DNA of 64,000 nucleotides from Rhynchopus euleeides. Lineage: Eukaryota > Euglenozoa > Diplonemea > Diplonemida > Diplonemidae. Numbering within the stretch: the first letter of the stretch is position 1; each line of letters opens with the position of its first letter. This document shows, piece by piece, positions 32,790 through 43,340 of this stretch. Position numbers and translations under genes: made by a program. The DNA lies in the NCBI GenBank assembly GCA_963210315.1, contig OY723241.1:806001-870000 (forward strand), given 5' to 3'. Under the pieces are notes generated by a model that was not told where the DNA came from, ran no database searches, and saw only the letters and a list, made by a program, of their open reading frames with translations.

Positions 32790-34841
32790 CTGGGGGGGGG
32801 CAAATACAAGCATACATGCTAATACAAGCATACATGCGAATACAAGCATATTATGAAAATCCGGATTTAAATAAAATTTTCAGGCTAATAGAAGCATATA
32901 TGCTTCTATTAGCCTGGTAGAAAATATTGGGTATTTTTGGGGTTTTTGGGGGGTTTTCCACCACAAAAATATAAATTTTTCTACCAGGCTAATACAAGCA
33001 TGTATGCTTGTATTAGCCTGGTCAACAAAAATTGGGTTTTTAGTATGCTTGTATTCGCAGTATAATCATTTATAATTTTTCCAGAAAGCCCCGCATTATG
33101 CGAGCTGGCACGCTTAATACAAGCATATATCATAGTGTCATAACGGCCGTCATGGAGGGAGTGGATTTTCTGAGAATTCACTACCTCAGTTCCCGCTACC
33201 GAAATATAAAAACGGCCGTTTTCATGTTTTGTTGGCGAAAAAACGGCCGTTTTTTCCCCCTCCTATTTTCCTTTGGAGATTCGCCTCCTGCTTACCGTAC
33301 CGAGCTGAGGAAACACACTTGACAACTCCCTGTTGCCTGCACATGTCATTGGGCACTGCGATTCTCTGTCGACTGTACAAAGAAAAATGGCTTCCGCCCT
33401 GCCTGTCGCTCGACAAGCAGCAGACACCCGAGAGCAGAGAGGAGTGTAGCAGCCCGGTTCGCCCCCGGGTTGTCCCAGAAATCCAGCACACCCTCGGAAC
33501 GTGGTGGCCTAGTCGTAGATCACCCAGGCCCTGCTCGTGACCTCCCCGAAACAGAGGGGAGGTGGCACCGGAGTTCTGGCACCCCTACGACTCATGCGGC
33601 CGTACGCGCTCGGGCACAGACGGCGGACCGCAAACCAGAAGGACTTCCCTGATTCCGTGCCGTCCCACCTCCTGCGCATGCGGTCGCCAGCCCAGGCCAG
33701 CTCCCCTGCCAGGGGCACTGGGGGGTCGTACTTCCCCACCTCAGACACTTTCTCGATGACATTCTCAATGTCGGTGTACACTGCGTCGACAGGGGCACGC
33801 CGTTGGCACACCCAGCTGCGCATCGCAGTACTTCTGGAGCAGCGATGCGAGGGGTGCCGTCAGGCGGACGGCGGCCTGCAGGTGGGACTCGAGCCCAGCG
33901 ATTTCGTGGGCATCTCTGCCAACCGCAGAAGCGACGCACACGTAGCAGGGCCGCTGTCCTGCAGCGGGCCCGGAAGATTGATAAATGCCCGGGGACGTGG
34001 TGCAAGGTGCAGACCCACTCAAGCGGTGCAGGTAGTGTGTGTCGGAGAGAAGCGGGATCGCACGGCCGGCGGTGCCGTCTTGCTCGCCTGCTTCTCCCTC
34101 TCAGCTGCGTCAGAGATGTGGCACAGCACATCCTTCAGCGCCAGTGCGGTCGTGAACCCATCCAGCTGGTGCTGCATATTGCCCGGGATGATCGCCCGTG
34201 CCTTCGGGAATAAATCAGCGAAGGCGGTGTCCTTCTCATCTGGGGTGCTGTCGCCGAGATCAAGGGAAAGCTCTGTCGGAAGAACCCTGATGCCAGTGAG
34301 CGACACCTGCCCACCTCTGCCTGCACGGTCATCCACGACACACGTGCCTAGATTGGCCGCAACCATGTTCAGCCCCTCCTCGGGACACACTTCTTGACAG
34401 CATCATGCACCATGCCAGCCGGTGATGTGGTGAACAACGCACCCCGGGCGATCCGAAGTTGCAAGCCTGCCACTGAGGGTATCGCACTCCGACAGCGCCA
34501 GCTGTTTCCCTGGCTCTGCACTTTCAACGCTGCGTTCTTCTTCTTCTTGATATGGCGCGGTCCGTCAAAGTGGTCCACGAAGTCTGAACTCTTCGCATCA
34601 TACTTGAAGGCGCGCTCACAATGCTTGCTGCAGGGTATCCCTTGCAGTGGGGAGGCACTCCTGGTGGTGGGATCTCGCCTGCTGACCCACGCCCCATACA
34701 AAATTCCCAGGTAAAAAAAACGGCCGTTTTTTAAAATGCTGAAAATCAGCGGCCGTTTTTGCAAGTCCACGAAATACAAGGGATTTTTTAAAACGGCCGC
34801 TATGCAACCATGATATATGCTTGTATTTGCCCCCCCCCCAG
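32790..34841. mobile_element. TA-bounded element with AATACAAGCATA palindromes, interrupted by a nested transposon
   Basis: Ends are CTGGGGGGGGGCAAATAC and the complement GTATTTGCCCCCCCCCCAG, flanked by TA at 32788-32789 and 34842-34843. The inner DNA carries repeated AATACAAGCATA/TATGCTTGTATT palindromes and two hairpin pairs (around 32880-33020). A 1.68-kb element (33131-34812) is inserted inside; without it the host element would be about 364 bp. Confidence 0.8.
33131..34812. mobile_element. DNA transposon with 20-bp TIRs and 6-bp duplication, copy 1 (1682 bp)
   Basis: TIRs CATAGTGTCATAACGGCCGT and (reverse) CATGGTTGCATAGCGGCCGT match at 16 of 20 positions. Flanks carry the direct repeat ATATAT. 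A near-identical copy lies at 60086-61765. Subterminal ACGGCCGTTTT motifs recur. The minus strand has decayed coding DNA: a fragment at 34369-34779 with a finger-like CSKHC...DHFDGPRHIKKKK, and a frame-shifted continuation at 34019-34390. Both copies share the frame break at their junction, so the ancestor was already non-autonomous. The superfamily is unclear; a 6-bp duplication would be unusual. Confidence 0.82.
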
Positions 34842-34843
34842 TA

Positions 34844-35347
34844 ATAAGAGGTGGGAGAGGAGAGAGGAACGGTGAGGTCGCTGAATTTCAGGGCTTGCGT
34901 GCAGCACGCTGCAGGCAATCCCCGATGAGCGTCTCGGGTGGTGGGGATGGGGATGGGGGAGCGTAACGCGGTGAAAGCGGTATTTGCTTTCACGGCGCCA
35001 ACCACCCCCGCTGAAGCTTCTTTTCATTTTGCTGCGGTGGTGCTTCAATAGAGCCCTGTTGCCTTTCCCAAGGTAAGGCAAAATCGAACTCCGCGCAGCT
35101 CGAGGTTGGTTGTTGTTGCTACAACTGGACCCCGTATGTAAGCCCCCCATCCTCCACTGCCTCCAGGGGGGCCTAAACACGGGGGGTCCCAGGTACCACC
35201 GCCAAAACCGACCCGCAATTTTTGAAACTGACCCTGGTGGGTACCCTACCCATGCTGCAAGAGAATATTATGTCCTGTCCATCCAAATGGGGGAGGGGGA
35301 CGCAGCCTGGAGGAGGCCACCTTGGAAGAGAAGACGGGCCGCGCAGT
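34844..35347. other. Intergenic, no gene recognised
   Basis: About 500 bp between the nested transposons and the stop codon of the CAP-WD40 gene. It includes the gene's 3' untranslated region. Nothing recognisable. Confidence 0.5.
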
Positions 35348-37882
35348 TCACAGCCCCGACACGTCCCACACAAGCAGCTGGCCGTCGTGGCCTGCCGTGG
35401 CCACACGTCTGCCGTCGGGGGAGAAGCTCAGGCGGCGCACAGTTGCCGCGTGCCCCACAAGCTCCACCACTGCCGCCCCACCGCTGGTGCCCCACAGCAC
35501 CACAGGGCCCACCCCGGCAGCGGCGACGAGGCGCCCGTCTGGCGAGTACTGCACGTCGAACACGATACCCGAACCGTGATCCAGCCGGAGCCGCTCATGC
35601 TCGCTGCTGCTGTTCGCACCTGCCCACAGCCCCACACGCACCGTCCCGTCATCCATCCCGCGTGCAAGCTCGCGCCCGTCCGGCGAGAAGGACAACGCCG
35701 TCACACGCGCCCCCACAGATGCCACTGTCACCTCCTGCTGCCCGTTGTCCAGGGCGAAGACACGCACGGCATCGCTCGCCTCCCCCTGCACGGTCGCCAC
35801 CAGCGCACTGCCACCACCAACGCCAACGCCACCCGGCACGAAGGCCACCTCACGCGTGTGCGTATGCAGCACCGCCTCTGGCCGCTCCCCCGCAGCAGCG
35901 TCGTGCACGCGTGTCACCTCCTCCCCCACCCCGCCGGCCACAAGCAGCCGCCCGTCGGGCGAGAACCGCACGCGCCGCACAGGCGCTGCCGCCACATCCC
36001 CGTGCTCCAGCTGCAGAAGAGTCGCCCCGGTCGTGGCATCGCACACCGCAACACGCCCGCCAGCCCCGCCCACCGCGACACGCTTCCCGTCCGGCGAGAA
36101 GACCAGGTCGTGCACGCCAAAGCCACCGCATGCGAGCGACCGCAGCTGCGCCCCGGTTGCTGCGCTGAAGATACGCACCGCCCCGTCCGCCGCACCTGCC
36201 GCAATCTCCGCCCCATCGGGTGAGTGTGCCACGCTCAGCACACTGCCAATGTGCAGGATGCGCAGCACGCACCGCCGCGACGCGCCCGCACTGCACGCAC
36301 CACTCACCGTCTGTGTGGCTTCGCAGGCTGTCGGCACGGGGGTTTCCGGCACGGGTGACGGTGTTGGTGAGCTCGTTGCCGGGACAATGGTGTCCAAACA
36401 GAAGCAGTTCTGTGCACAAAGAGGGGACCCGCTGCCACACACCTCACCACAGAGAGCCACGTTCACATTTGGAATCGGCTTCCAGTAGTTGCAGTGTACA
36501 TACGGCGTGTTCGTCGGGGGAGTGTAGGTGGGCGGTGCAGGTGTTGGTGGTGTCACGGTGTCCATACAGAAGCAGTTCTGTGCACAAAGAGGGGACCCGC
36601 TGCCACACACCTCGCCACAGAGAGCCACGTTCACATTCGGAATCGGCTTCCAGTAGTTGCAGTGTACATACGGCGTGTTCGTCGGGGGAGTGTAGGTTGG
36701 TGGTGCAGGTGTTGCTGGTGTCACGGTGTCCATACAGAAGCAGTTCTGTGCACAAAGAGGGGACCCGCTGCCACACACCTCGCCACAGAGAGCCACGTTC
36801 ACATTTGGAATTGGTTTCCAGTAGTTGCAGTGTACATACGGCGTGTTCGTCGGGGGAGTGTAGGTGGGCGGTGCAGGTGTTGCTGGTGCAGGTGTTGGAG
36901 GAACGTTGGGCGTCGGTGGTTGAGGTGTCCCAGGCATGTCAGTCGGGGGAGGGTTGGTGGGCGGTGTAGGTGTTGGCGGCACAGGAGTGGGAACCATAGG
37001 CAGTGGCGGTAGGGGTGTGGGCACTGCAGTTGCTGGGGTCGCAGTCAGCACTTCAGGGATAGCTGTCGGGGTGGCGGTTGCCGCGGGACACAGGGCAGGA
37101 CCGTCAGTCTGAGAGACGCTCGTGTCGGTCGTGCATGTGCACACATAGTCGTGGAACACAGACTCCGACGGCTGCGGGTCGAAACACGTCTGGCTCGAGC
37201 CGCAAGGATTTGCTGCACACTCATCCTTGCAGACAAACGCGGCACTGGACGGTGTCCCAACGTTGGCGATGGACTCGACGTCGTTGCGCGGCTCCTTGTA
37301 GTTGCACATCAGGAACACCGAGGGGTAAAAATGTCCTGGCCTGTGGCACACGGCACACCCAATCTCGGCATTCTTCTTCCACACCATCTGGGAAAATGAT
37401 TTGGACGATATTATCTTGGTGAGGCCGGTGTCGTAGTGGTAGCACCCCTCATCCCCGCAGTACATGTTCCTCACAATTTCAGCCAGGTCCATCGTGGCAG
37501 CGCTGATTCCCGCCCTCGCAACCATCCCAAGGTTTTCCCCGTACAACCCATCCTTGTTGTGAGTCAGATACCCTGTGTTGCACGTCCTGGCAAACCCGTC
37601 GCTGCCCAGCGTGTATGCTGCGATGTCCTTGCTGTACGTCATCGGGCAGGCCCCGTGCCTCGCACGGTAGTAATTGTGCAAGTTCAGCACCTCCTCCACC
37701 TGCCAGTCCATCAGCTCCGCACGGCACGACGACGACACCACGCCGCACGCCGAGCTGGCTGCGTTGCTGGGGGCCAGCGAGGCAAAGAAGTCAGACATAC
37801 ACCATTGTTCCTTCGAGTCGCACTCCCCTGCTGCAGCTGTGGATACACACAGCGCGGCAACTACACCGAGCATACATCTCAT
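35348..37882 (-). CDS. Secreted CAP-domain protein with Cys repeats and WD40 propeller (844 aa)
   Basis: The ATG at 37882 (MRCMLGVVAALCVSTAAAGE) gives a clear signal peptide, and an acceptor-like CTTTCGCAG ends four bases before it. The longer open frame to 38020 lacks a better ATG. Residues about 64-205 form a CAP/SCP domain: HNYYRARHG, YGENLG, FSQMVWKKNAEIGCAVC, CNY. A cysteine-rich EGF-like stretch follows (CAANPCGSSQTC...YVCTC), then a proline/threonine-rich linker. Next come three nearly identical 56-residue repeats (CNYWKPIPNVNVALCGEVCG, then ...CAQNCFC). The last about 300 residues are a WD40-type propeller (repeated fSPDGrxvA...GxVrV). WD40 folds are normally cytosolic, so one behind a signal peptide is unusual. 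No second membrane segment is visible, so secretion or cell-surface retention is inferred. Confidence 0.88.
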   Translation of the reverse strand: MRCMLGVVAALCVSTAAAGECDSKEQWCMSDFFASLAPSNAASSACGVVSSSCRAELMDWQVEEVLNLHNYYRARHGACPMTYSKDIAAYTLGSDGFARTCNTGYLTHNKDGLYGENLGMVARAGISAATMDLAEIVRNMYCGDEGCYHYDTGLTKIISSKSFSQMVWKKNAEIGCAVCHRPGHFYPSVFLMCNYKEPRNDVESIANVGTPSSAAFVCKDECAANPCGSSQTCFDPQPSESVFHDYVCTCTTDTSVSQTDGPALCPAATATPTAIPEVLTATPATAVPTPLPPLPMVPTPVPPTPTPPTNPPPTDMPGTPQPPTPNVPPTPAPATPAPPTYTPPTNTPYVHCNYWKPIPNVNVALCGEVCGSGSPLCAQNCFCMDTVTPATPAPPTYTPPTNTPYVHCNYWKPIPNVNVALCGEVCGSGSPLCAQNCFCMDTVTPPTPAPPTYTPPTNTPYVHCNYWKPIPNVNVALCGEVCGSGSPLCAQNCFCLDTIVPATSSPTPSPVPETPVPTACEATQTVSGACSAGASRRCVLRILHIGSVLSVAHSPDGAEIAAGAADGAVRIFSAATGAQLRSLACGGFGVHDLVFSPDGKRVAVGGAGGRVAVCDATTGATLLQLEHGDVAAAPVRRVRFSPDGRLLVAGGVGEEVTRVHDAAAGERPEAVLHTHTREVAFVPGGVGVGGGSALVATVQGEASDAVRVFALDNGQQEVTVASVGARVTALSFSPDGRELARGMDDGTVRVGLWAGANSSSEHERLRLDHGSGIVFDVQYSPDGRLVAAAGVGPVVLWGTSGGAAVVELVGHAATVRRLSFSPDGRRVATAGHDGQLLVWDVSGL
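36401..36904 (-). repeat. Three tandem 168-bp coding repeats
   Basis: Units start at 36401, 36569 and 36737. The exact 168-bp period keeps frame and encodes the 56-residue cysteine-containing unit of the CAP-WD40 protein. Only a few substitutions separate units, suggesting recent expansion or ongoing homogenisation. Confidence 0.92.
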
Positions 37883-37905
37883 TTTCCTGCGAAAGCTTCC
37901 TGACG
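37883..37905 (-). promoter_or_regulatory. Candidate leader splice acceptor of the CAP-WD40 gene
   Basis: Minus-strand AAGCTTTCGCAG ends at 37887, leaving a 4-nt leader before the ATG. Such short leaders are common in trans-spliced mRNAs. Confidence 0.35.
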
Positions 37906-38405
37906 CGGGTGTGTCGTGTGGGTGCGAATGGCACGAATGCAGGGTGGAGGCAGAACTGCACCCAGGGAGGGAAGGCGCTCTCCTTCTCAGGTGCCGCACT
38001 ACGAGACTCTGTGGTGGCAAGTTGTGCGCTCCACTGACACTGTTCGATACCAGCCAATATCAGCTCTGTTGATCTCGCAAGAATGTGGCAGAGGGGACTG
38101 GGGCTTGCTGCAGACGGCTCTTCCTCGTGAACTGCCATGACACGTGCCCTTGAGAACCCATTGCAGGACTGAGCTTACTTACAGGATACCACATTCAGAA
38201 AATGAGGGCGGGTCAGACCAGGAAGCCCCAGCTTGTGTAAATCGAGGCAGTGGCGTTGCCCTCTGCCGGGTACTAAACAGAGTCTGGCCACAATACATGA
38301 CCCGGCGGCAGTTCGTCTTGCCTCTGCAGGTGCCAGCCTCATCCCCCAAAAGAATGGTGCAAAGAACGGGTGGGAAATATTCGCAGCATCGACTGACTGG
38401 GTTCA
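37906..38405. other. Intergenic, no gene recognised
   Basis: Lies between the CAP-WD40 start and the presumed end of the upstream FG-GAP gene. A GTAAGTAAG donor-like motif occurs near 38175 (minus strand), so part may be transcribed and spliced, but no exon could be supported. Confidence 0.4.
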
Positions 38406-38470
38406 TTAGAACAGGTCCGCACTGATCTGGAAAGTCACGGGATCCGGCTCATCGAAGCGGGCCACCCTCT
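38406..38470 (-). other. Candidate terminal exon of the FG-GAP/filamin-like gene
   Basis: The minus strand reads VARFDEPDPVTFQISADLF followed by TAA at 38408-38406. It is coding-like and lies downstream of a phase-1 GTGAGT donor at 38696. A matching-phase acceptor was not found with confidence. Confidence 0.3.
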
Positions 38471-38696
38471 CCCACGCCACCCCCGCCCCCTCTCCTCCCC
38501 TTGCAGGCGAGTAACGAGTGTCGCATGGGTCACCAGCAAGTCAGAGTGGAGAACGCACCGCGCAGGTTTCTTCAGGCGGTGTTCTGATTTGGGGTATTGC
38601 ACAGCACCTCTCCCATTCATTATTTTTGAAGAGGCGGGAAAACGCATGATAGGTTTCCAGGCAGGCGTTACATCCTCTTCCTGTCACAGAACTCAC

Positions 38697-41600
38697 GCGA
38701 CGTGACTGCGAACTCTGTGGGGCTGCGATACTGATCCCCGTCAGACCGTGAATAACCCTCTGCCGCAAGCGAGCCGCGGGTGGTCCCAGCCCCTGGGAGG
38801 GGCCGGCATAGGAGCGGTGCAAACTCCGTCACACGAACCTGGTCTGCACCTGCAGAGCGCGGCTGCAGCGCTGTGCCGTTGTAGGACACGGTGACCTGCA
38901 CATACCCGTCGCTGCCCACCTCCCCTGGGAGGAGCCACAGACGCACCACACCGACACCTCCCCACACCAGGTGGTGCGCGCCGGGCACAGCTGACGTGCC
39001 AGATGACAGGCCCACGGACAGCCAGCTGAGCTCCTCTTCCCCACCGCGCGGCACGCCGTGAGCACCGCGCAGTGCCACCAGGCAGGACGTGGTGCTGTTG
39101 GGTGCAGCCTCGCGGGTGCAGTCCACCCACGACTCTGCCGCGTCCAGAGGCGGCTCCACTGCCTCCACCAACAGTGGGTTCACGTCGGCAATAGGCACGC
39201 CCTGCAGAAATGGGAAGCGGAATTGGGGGTGGGGACCGACAAGGCTTTTCGCTCTGTGTCGCTGTGTATCACCTTTTAAACTTTTGTTACAACCCGTCCC
39301 AGGTCACGGTAAAAAAGATAAGGCTGTTGTTTGTGCGCCAAATCCACGACACGGAGGTCACGGTAAAAAAGGCTGTTGGGGGCGCACGTATGGACACGCT
39401 TATATGTGGCGCGCACAAACAACCCCTTCTGCAAACTCTGGAGCAGGAGCGCCGCCATGTGTTTTGCTCTTCTTCCGTTGGGTTTGATTGATGCGAATCG
39501 TGCCGGCTGCCCCCACTCCCCAGGTTGGTAGGGGGAGCACTCACAGGCCGATATGCCACATACCCTATACGCCACATACACCGAATGCAGCCCTTCCAGC
39601 TGCGTTGCGAAGCTGAAGGCGTACCTGCCCTGCGACAGCCACGCCACAGGCGACACTTCAAGAGGCGCGGCAAAGGGAAACCTCTGTGCACATAGGAGGG
39701 GTGGGGGGGTGGGAGGGCGTAGTGAAGCAGAAGAAGGTCAAATCACAGCCGGACTGACCTTCCCTCCCCCCCACCTCCACCTCCACCCCCTTCCACCCCC
39801 AACTGCTACTCTCCACCACATGCCCGACCGCCACCAACATACCTGTTCCGGGGGCTCCCACGCTGAATGCGGCGCCTGCAACGTAGGAAACGTCCGCACC
39901 GCACCGAAGGGGTGCGGCAGTAACGCGAGGTCATCCCACGGCAGAACAGCACGGTACTCATCAGTGTTCGCCACCTCGACCTCAAAGAGGGGAGCTGCGG
40001 TGCGCTCGCCCACTAGCAGATGCGTCTCTATCACGCAGTGCACGGTGTCACCCGCCACGACTGAGCCAGACACGTTGCACGCAAAGAACGCCTCTGCGGG
40101 ATCCAGCTCCACCCCAACCACTATCGTGATGGGGCGGAAGCCAGGCGCGTGCACCACTCCACCCCCGCCTGCAAACTCCACCCCCAGGGACACCGCGCCT
40201 GCCTCGATGGGTGTCACGTGGAACTCATAAACACCTTCAGAGATATGCCGCACCGTCCTGCTCAGCTCCACGCCATCACCGATCTGCTCGCCTGTTGTCG
40301 CATTGAGGGTTACAGAGATTGACCTCGCTACTGCGGCATTTCCTAGCAGCACGCCCGACGCATCCCAGAGGTATATCCTGCAGGTCAGCGTGGTGTTGGC
40401 TGTGGCATGGTACGCTACCCCTTGCACCCCCTCCAGCGGCACCATATCTTCCTCGTAGGCTGCGATGCTGGCAGAGCCGCACACCACAGTCGAGAGGCTA
40501 GCCGAGGCGTTGCCAAACTGCCTCCGGAAGATCTGGAGCTCAGGGAGGTCGCTGAGGACGTAAAGCGATTCATGGAGGCTGGCCCCGCCAGGGGAGTGGG
40601 CAATCTCCCTGCCGAAGCCATCCCCACCTGAGGGCGTCTCGGAGCGGATCCAGTCTGCGAGGGCCAGAGGATTGTCTGGGTCGCCGAGCTCTGGGGAGAA
40701 GACCCACACAACCCCTGGCACCGTTGCGTTCCCCGGGGAGCTGACGAAGAGGGACCCGTTCTCCCAGCGGAGGGTTGCGCCGAACCCTGTGGATTCTGCA
40801 GGATATGCCGTGTCGATGTCATTCCCCTCACCCCCCCAGCCCCGCAGCGCCGAGGGGGCCCACAGCTGCTGCTCCAGAAGAAATTCCCCGGACATCTCGG
40901 AGAATCTGTAGGAATAGATACTCTCGTTTGACCCACCTCCGCCCTGCTGCACACCGGGGTCGGAGAGCATCTGGCTCGAGGCAAACGCAAGCCGATCCCC
41001 CTCCATTGCAACGGAGTGCCCCACATAAAACGCACCTCCCGGGCGGTGAACTGTGTGCTCCACCCACTCCGATTGAAACACCGGGTCTGTTTCGCCACTC
41101 GATGCGTTGGGGGCGGAGGTCCCTTCTGTGGAGTTCGCAATCCTCTCAAAGACATGAATAGAACCTCCGTAGATCGAGAGAGACGCGTCATATGGAGGCG
41201 GGTCCATCACACCCGATTCAGAGGATGAAACGCAGGCAAGCCGGATGACTCCGATACCTCCGTTTCCCCCTTTCACCCCGTCTGGATTTCCCTCGCTTCC
41301 AGATCCAGCAGCCCGGGGGCCTCCGACGCCTCCAACCGCTGTGATGTTTCCCGTGTTGTCGAGATGTTCCCCTTCGAGCCATATGCTCCCGCCGCTCCCG
41401 CCACCCCCACCACCGGAGTAGTATCCCCCGGCCTGCCCCGGGGATCCATCGGCAGAAATCACCCCCGCGTTGGAAATTTTCCGGGCTTTAATCCGCAGCG
41501 CTCCCCCTCCAGCACCCCCGGCACCCCCAGCACCGAAGGAGTACGGATGCCCGGAACCCCCCCCACTCCCCAACGCCGGGGCATGCCCCTCCACAGTGCT

Positions 41601-43340
41601 ATATGCAGCACCTCCACTCCCCGAGAGCCCGCATGTTACAGGGGTTCCCCCCTCCCCTGGGGTGGCGTGCCCCCCTCCTCCGCCGTTCGCCTCCCCGATG
41701 GCTGTGGAGGTGGGTGGGGTGTAGCCCGTTGGGTACATCGGCTTGGACCCGTCGTAGGTGCACCGCTTAAACCCGGTGAGGGAGGATACAGCCGCGCCAC
41801 CCCCTCCAAAATTTGCATCGGGTGATGTGTCTGGGATACCCGAATAGGATGCGCCCTGCTTCGCCTCGTTGGAAGACCCGGAGCTTAGAGAGGAGGTCGG
41901 GCCTCCGCTGTGCCCTAACCCAGTCAGGTCGATCGCACCACCTGACTCCACGAGAAGCTCGACCTGCACCCTGAGGAACAGATTCCCGCCGGTGGGGGAG
42001 GTGGATCGCCTCGGCACTGTGAGGACACCTCCGGAGCGGATTGTCACAGATCTGAAGTTAAACCCCCCGGGAGAGCTGTCGAGCGTTGTGACTTCCCCGG
42101 GGAGGACTTCGAGATCCCCGTCACCCCCATGCCCATAGAGGGAGTCGAAAACAACGGGTGATCCCACAGCGACAAACCTAGCGGATGAATCCGCGCTGAC
42201 CGACGCGCCAAAATCCCTCCCCTCCGGAGGAAAGTTCGGCCGGAGGTAGTCCGCAAGCTCAAACCGGGTCACATTGCTGTGGGGCGAAACCCGGGGGTAA
42301 TACACCCTCACGGGGGTTGGGGTTCGATCCTCCCACAGCCCCACCTCGGGCCCCGCGCTCTGCAGCGCGGTGACGAAGCTGCGGGTCCCGCGGAGGTTGA
42401 CATGCGACGCCGCATCGGAGGGAGACGCGGCGGCAGGGAGGGCAGACGCCACCACGAGCAACCCTTGGGTGAGGGCGACCCTTCTCCCAAACAGGCGGTG
42501 CCCTGCGGGGTTTGGGAGGCCATCCGCGGCGTCAGGAGATGTCGGGTCGGGACCACCTTCCTCCGCCCCCCTGGTGTGGCGCCGGTTGTCCGCGCCTGGC
42601 ACCTTGGGGCTGGCCTCCAGATCCCAGGGGTCGCCTTCCGAGCCCCCTGCTCGGAGGGACGCGTCGTCGATCCGGATCCTCTGCACCAGCAGCCACTCCT
42701 CCGGGAGCGATGTGCCGGAGGCGACCCTCGGATCCACACCATCGACAACCTGGGGGGGCGGGAGGAGGCCAGCACCCCCCGCGCCACCCCCCCGGGTGTC
42801 GAAGAGAGACGCTCTCATGTAAATGTCAACCGCGCCGGAGGGGGTAGCCGAGTGGCGGAGGGATGGGTGTGAAGCGGATCTCGGCATGCCCATGTGTGGC
42901 GAGCCGACGGCGAGCGTGCTGCCGTCGCTGCTGGATGCGATGCTCTGCGCGTAGAGGTCGGAGAGGGCCTGGTGCTCCGTGAAGAGCCGCTTCTCATGGC
43001 GGGGTGGGGAGGTGGAGGTGGTGGTGGTGGTGGTGGTGGCAGGGTCAGGAATCCACCTCACCGCGCCACGCCCTCCCCGCGCATCCGGGGAGCCGATGAA
43101 GATCCCAGGGGTGGCGGATTCGTGGGGGACTGCGGCAGACGCCCCATAGACCCCCTGTCGGCGTTCCTGCATTGCGGCGTCCCGGATGGTTTCTGCATGT
43201 GTCCAGACACGTTCGGCACGTGGGTTCCCCCGGAGTGTCCCCGACTCTGCAGTGCAGCGCACAGAAAGAAGCGCGGCAGACACGGCCCATGCGAAACAGA
43301 CCCTGCGTGGGCGGAGCCCACCCGCTGTGGGATGTGACAT
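38697..43340 (-). CDS. Secreted FG-GAP / glycine-rich / filamin-like protein, at least three exons
   Basis: Exons are 43340-39843 (1166 codons), 39683-39564 (40 codons) and 39201-38697 (ending phase 1). The first two introns are phase 0 with GTATGT donors. The ATG at 43340 starts a signal peptide (RRVCFAWAVSAALLSVRC). Exon 1 has integrin-like FG-GAP units (FGRRVALTQGLLVVASA; FGASVSADSSARFVAVGSP; VGHSVAMEGDRLAFAS; FGATLRWENGSLFVSSPG), interrupted by a large glycine-rich region (GGGGGGSGGSIWLEGEHLDN). A filamin-type Ig repeat follows (HISEGVYEFHVTPIEAGAVS). The exon 2/3 junction restores another filamin-like strand pair (SVYVAYR joined to GVPIADVNPL), which supports that splice. Likely a cell-surface or matrix protein. 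The 3' end is unresolved: the reading frame beyond 38697 ends at a stop within 30 bp, and the true last exon is probably further downstream (see 38406-38470). Confidence 0.78.
39202..39563 (-). other. Intron 2 of the FG-GAP gene (362 bp), with repeat insertion
   Basis: Donor GTATGTGG, acceptor TTTCTGCAG, phase 0. It contains AGATAAGGCTGTTGTTTGTG, also present at 28313-28345 next to a family A repeat. A competing GTGAGT donor lies 21 bp further downstream. Confidence 0.7.
39684..39842 (-). other. Intron 1 of the FG-GAP gene (159 bp)
   Basis: Donor CAG/GTATGT, acceptor CCTATGTGCACAG, phase 0. G-rich. Confidence 0.72.

Noticed and set aside
32800-33070. Repeated AATACAAGCATA units as a CRISPR-like array
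   Set aside because: Units are palindromic and irregularly spaced, lie within a TA-bounded transposon in a eukaryotic genome, and have no spacers of constant length.
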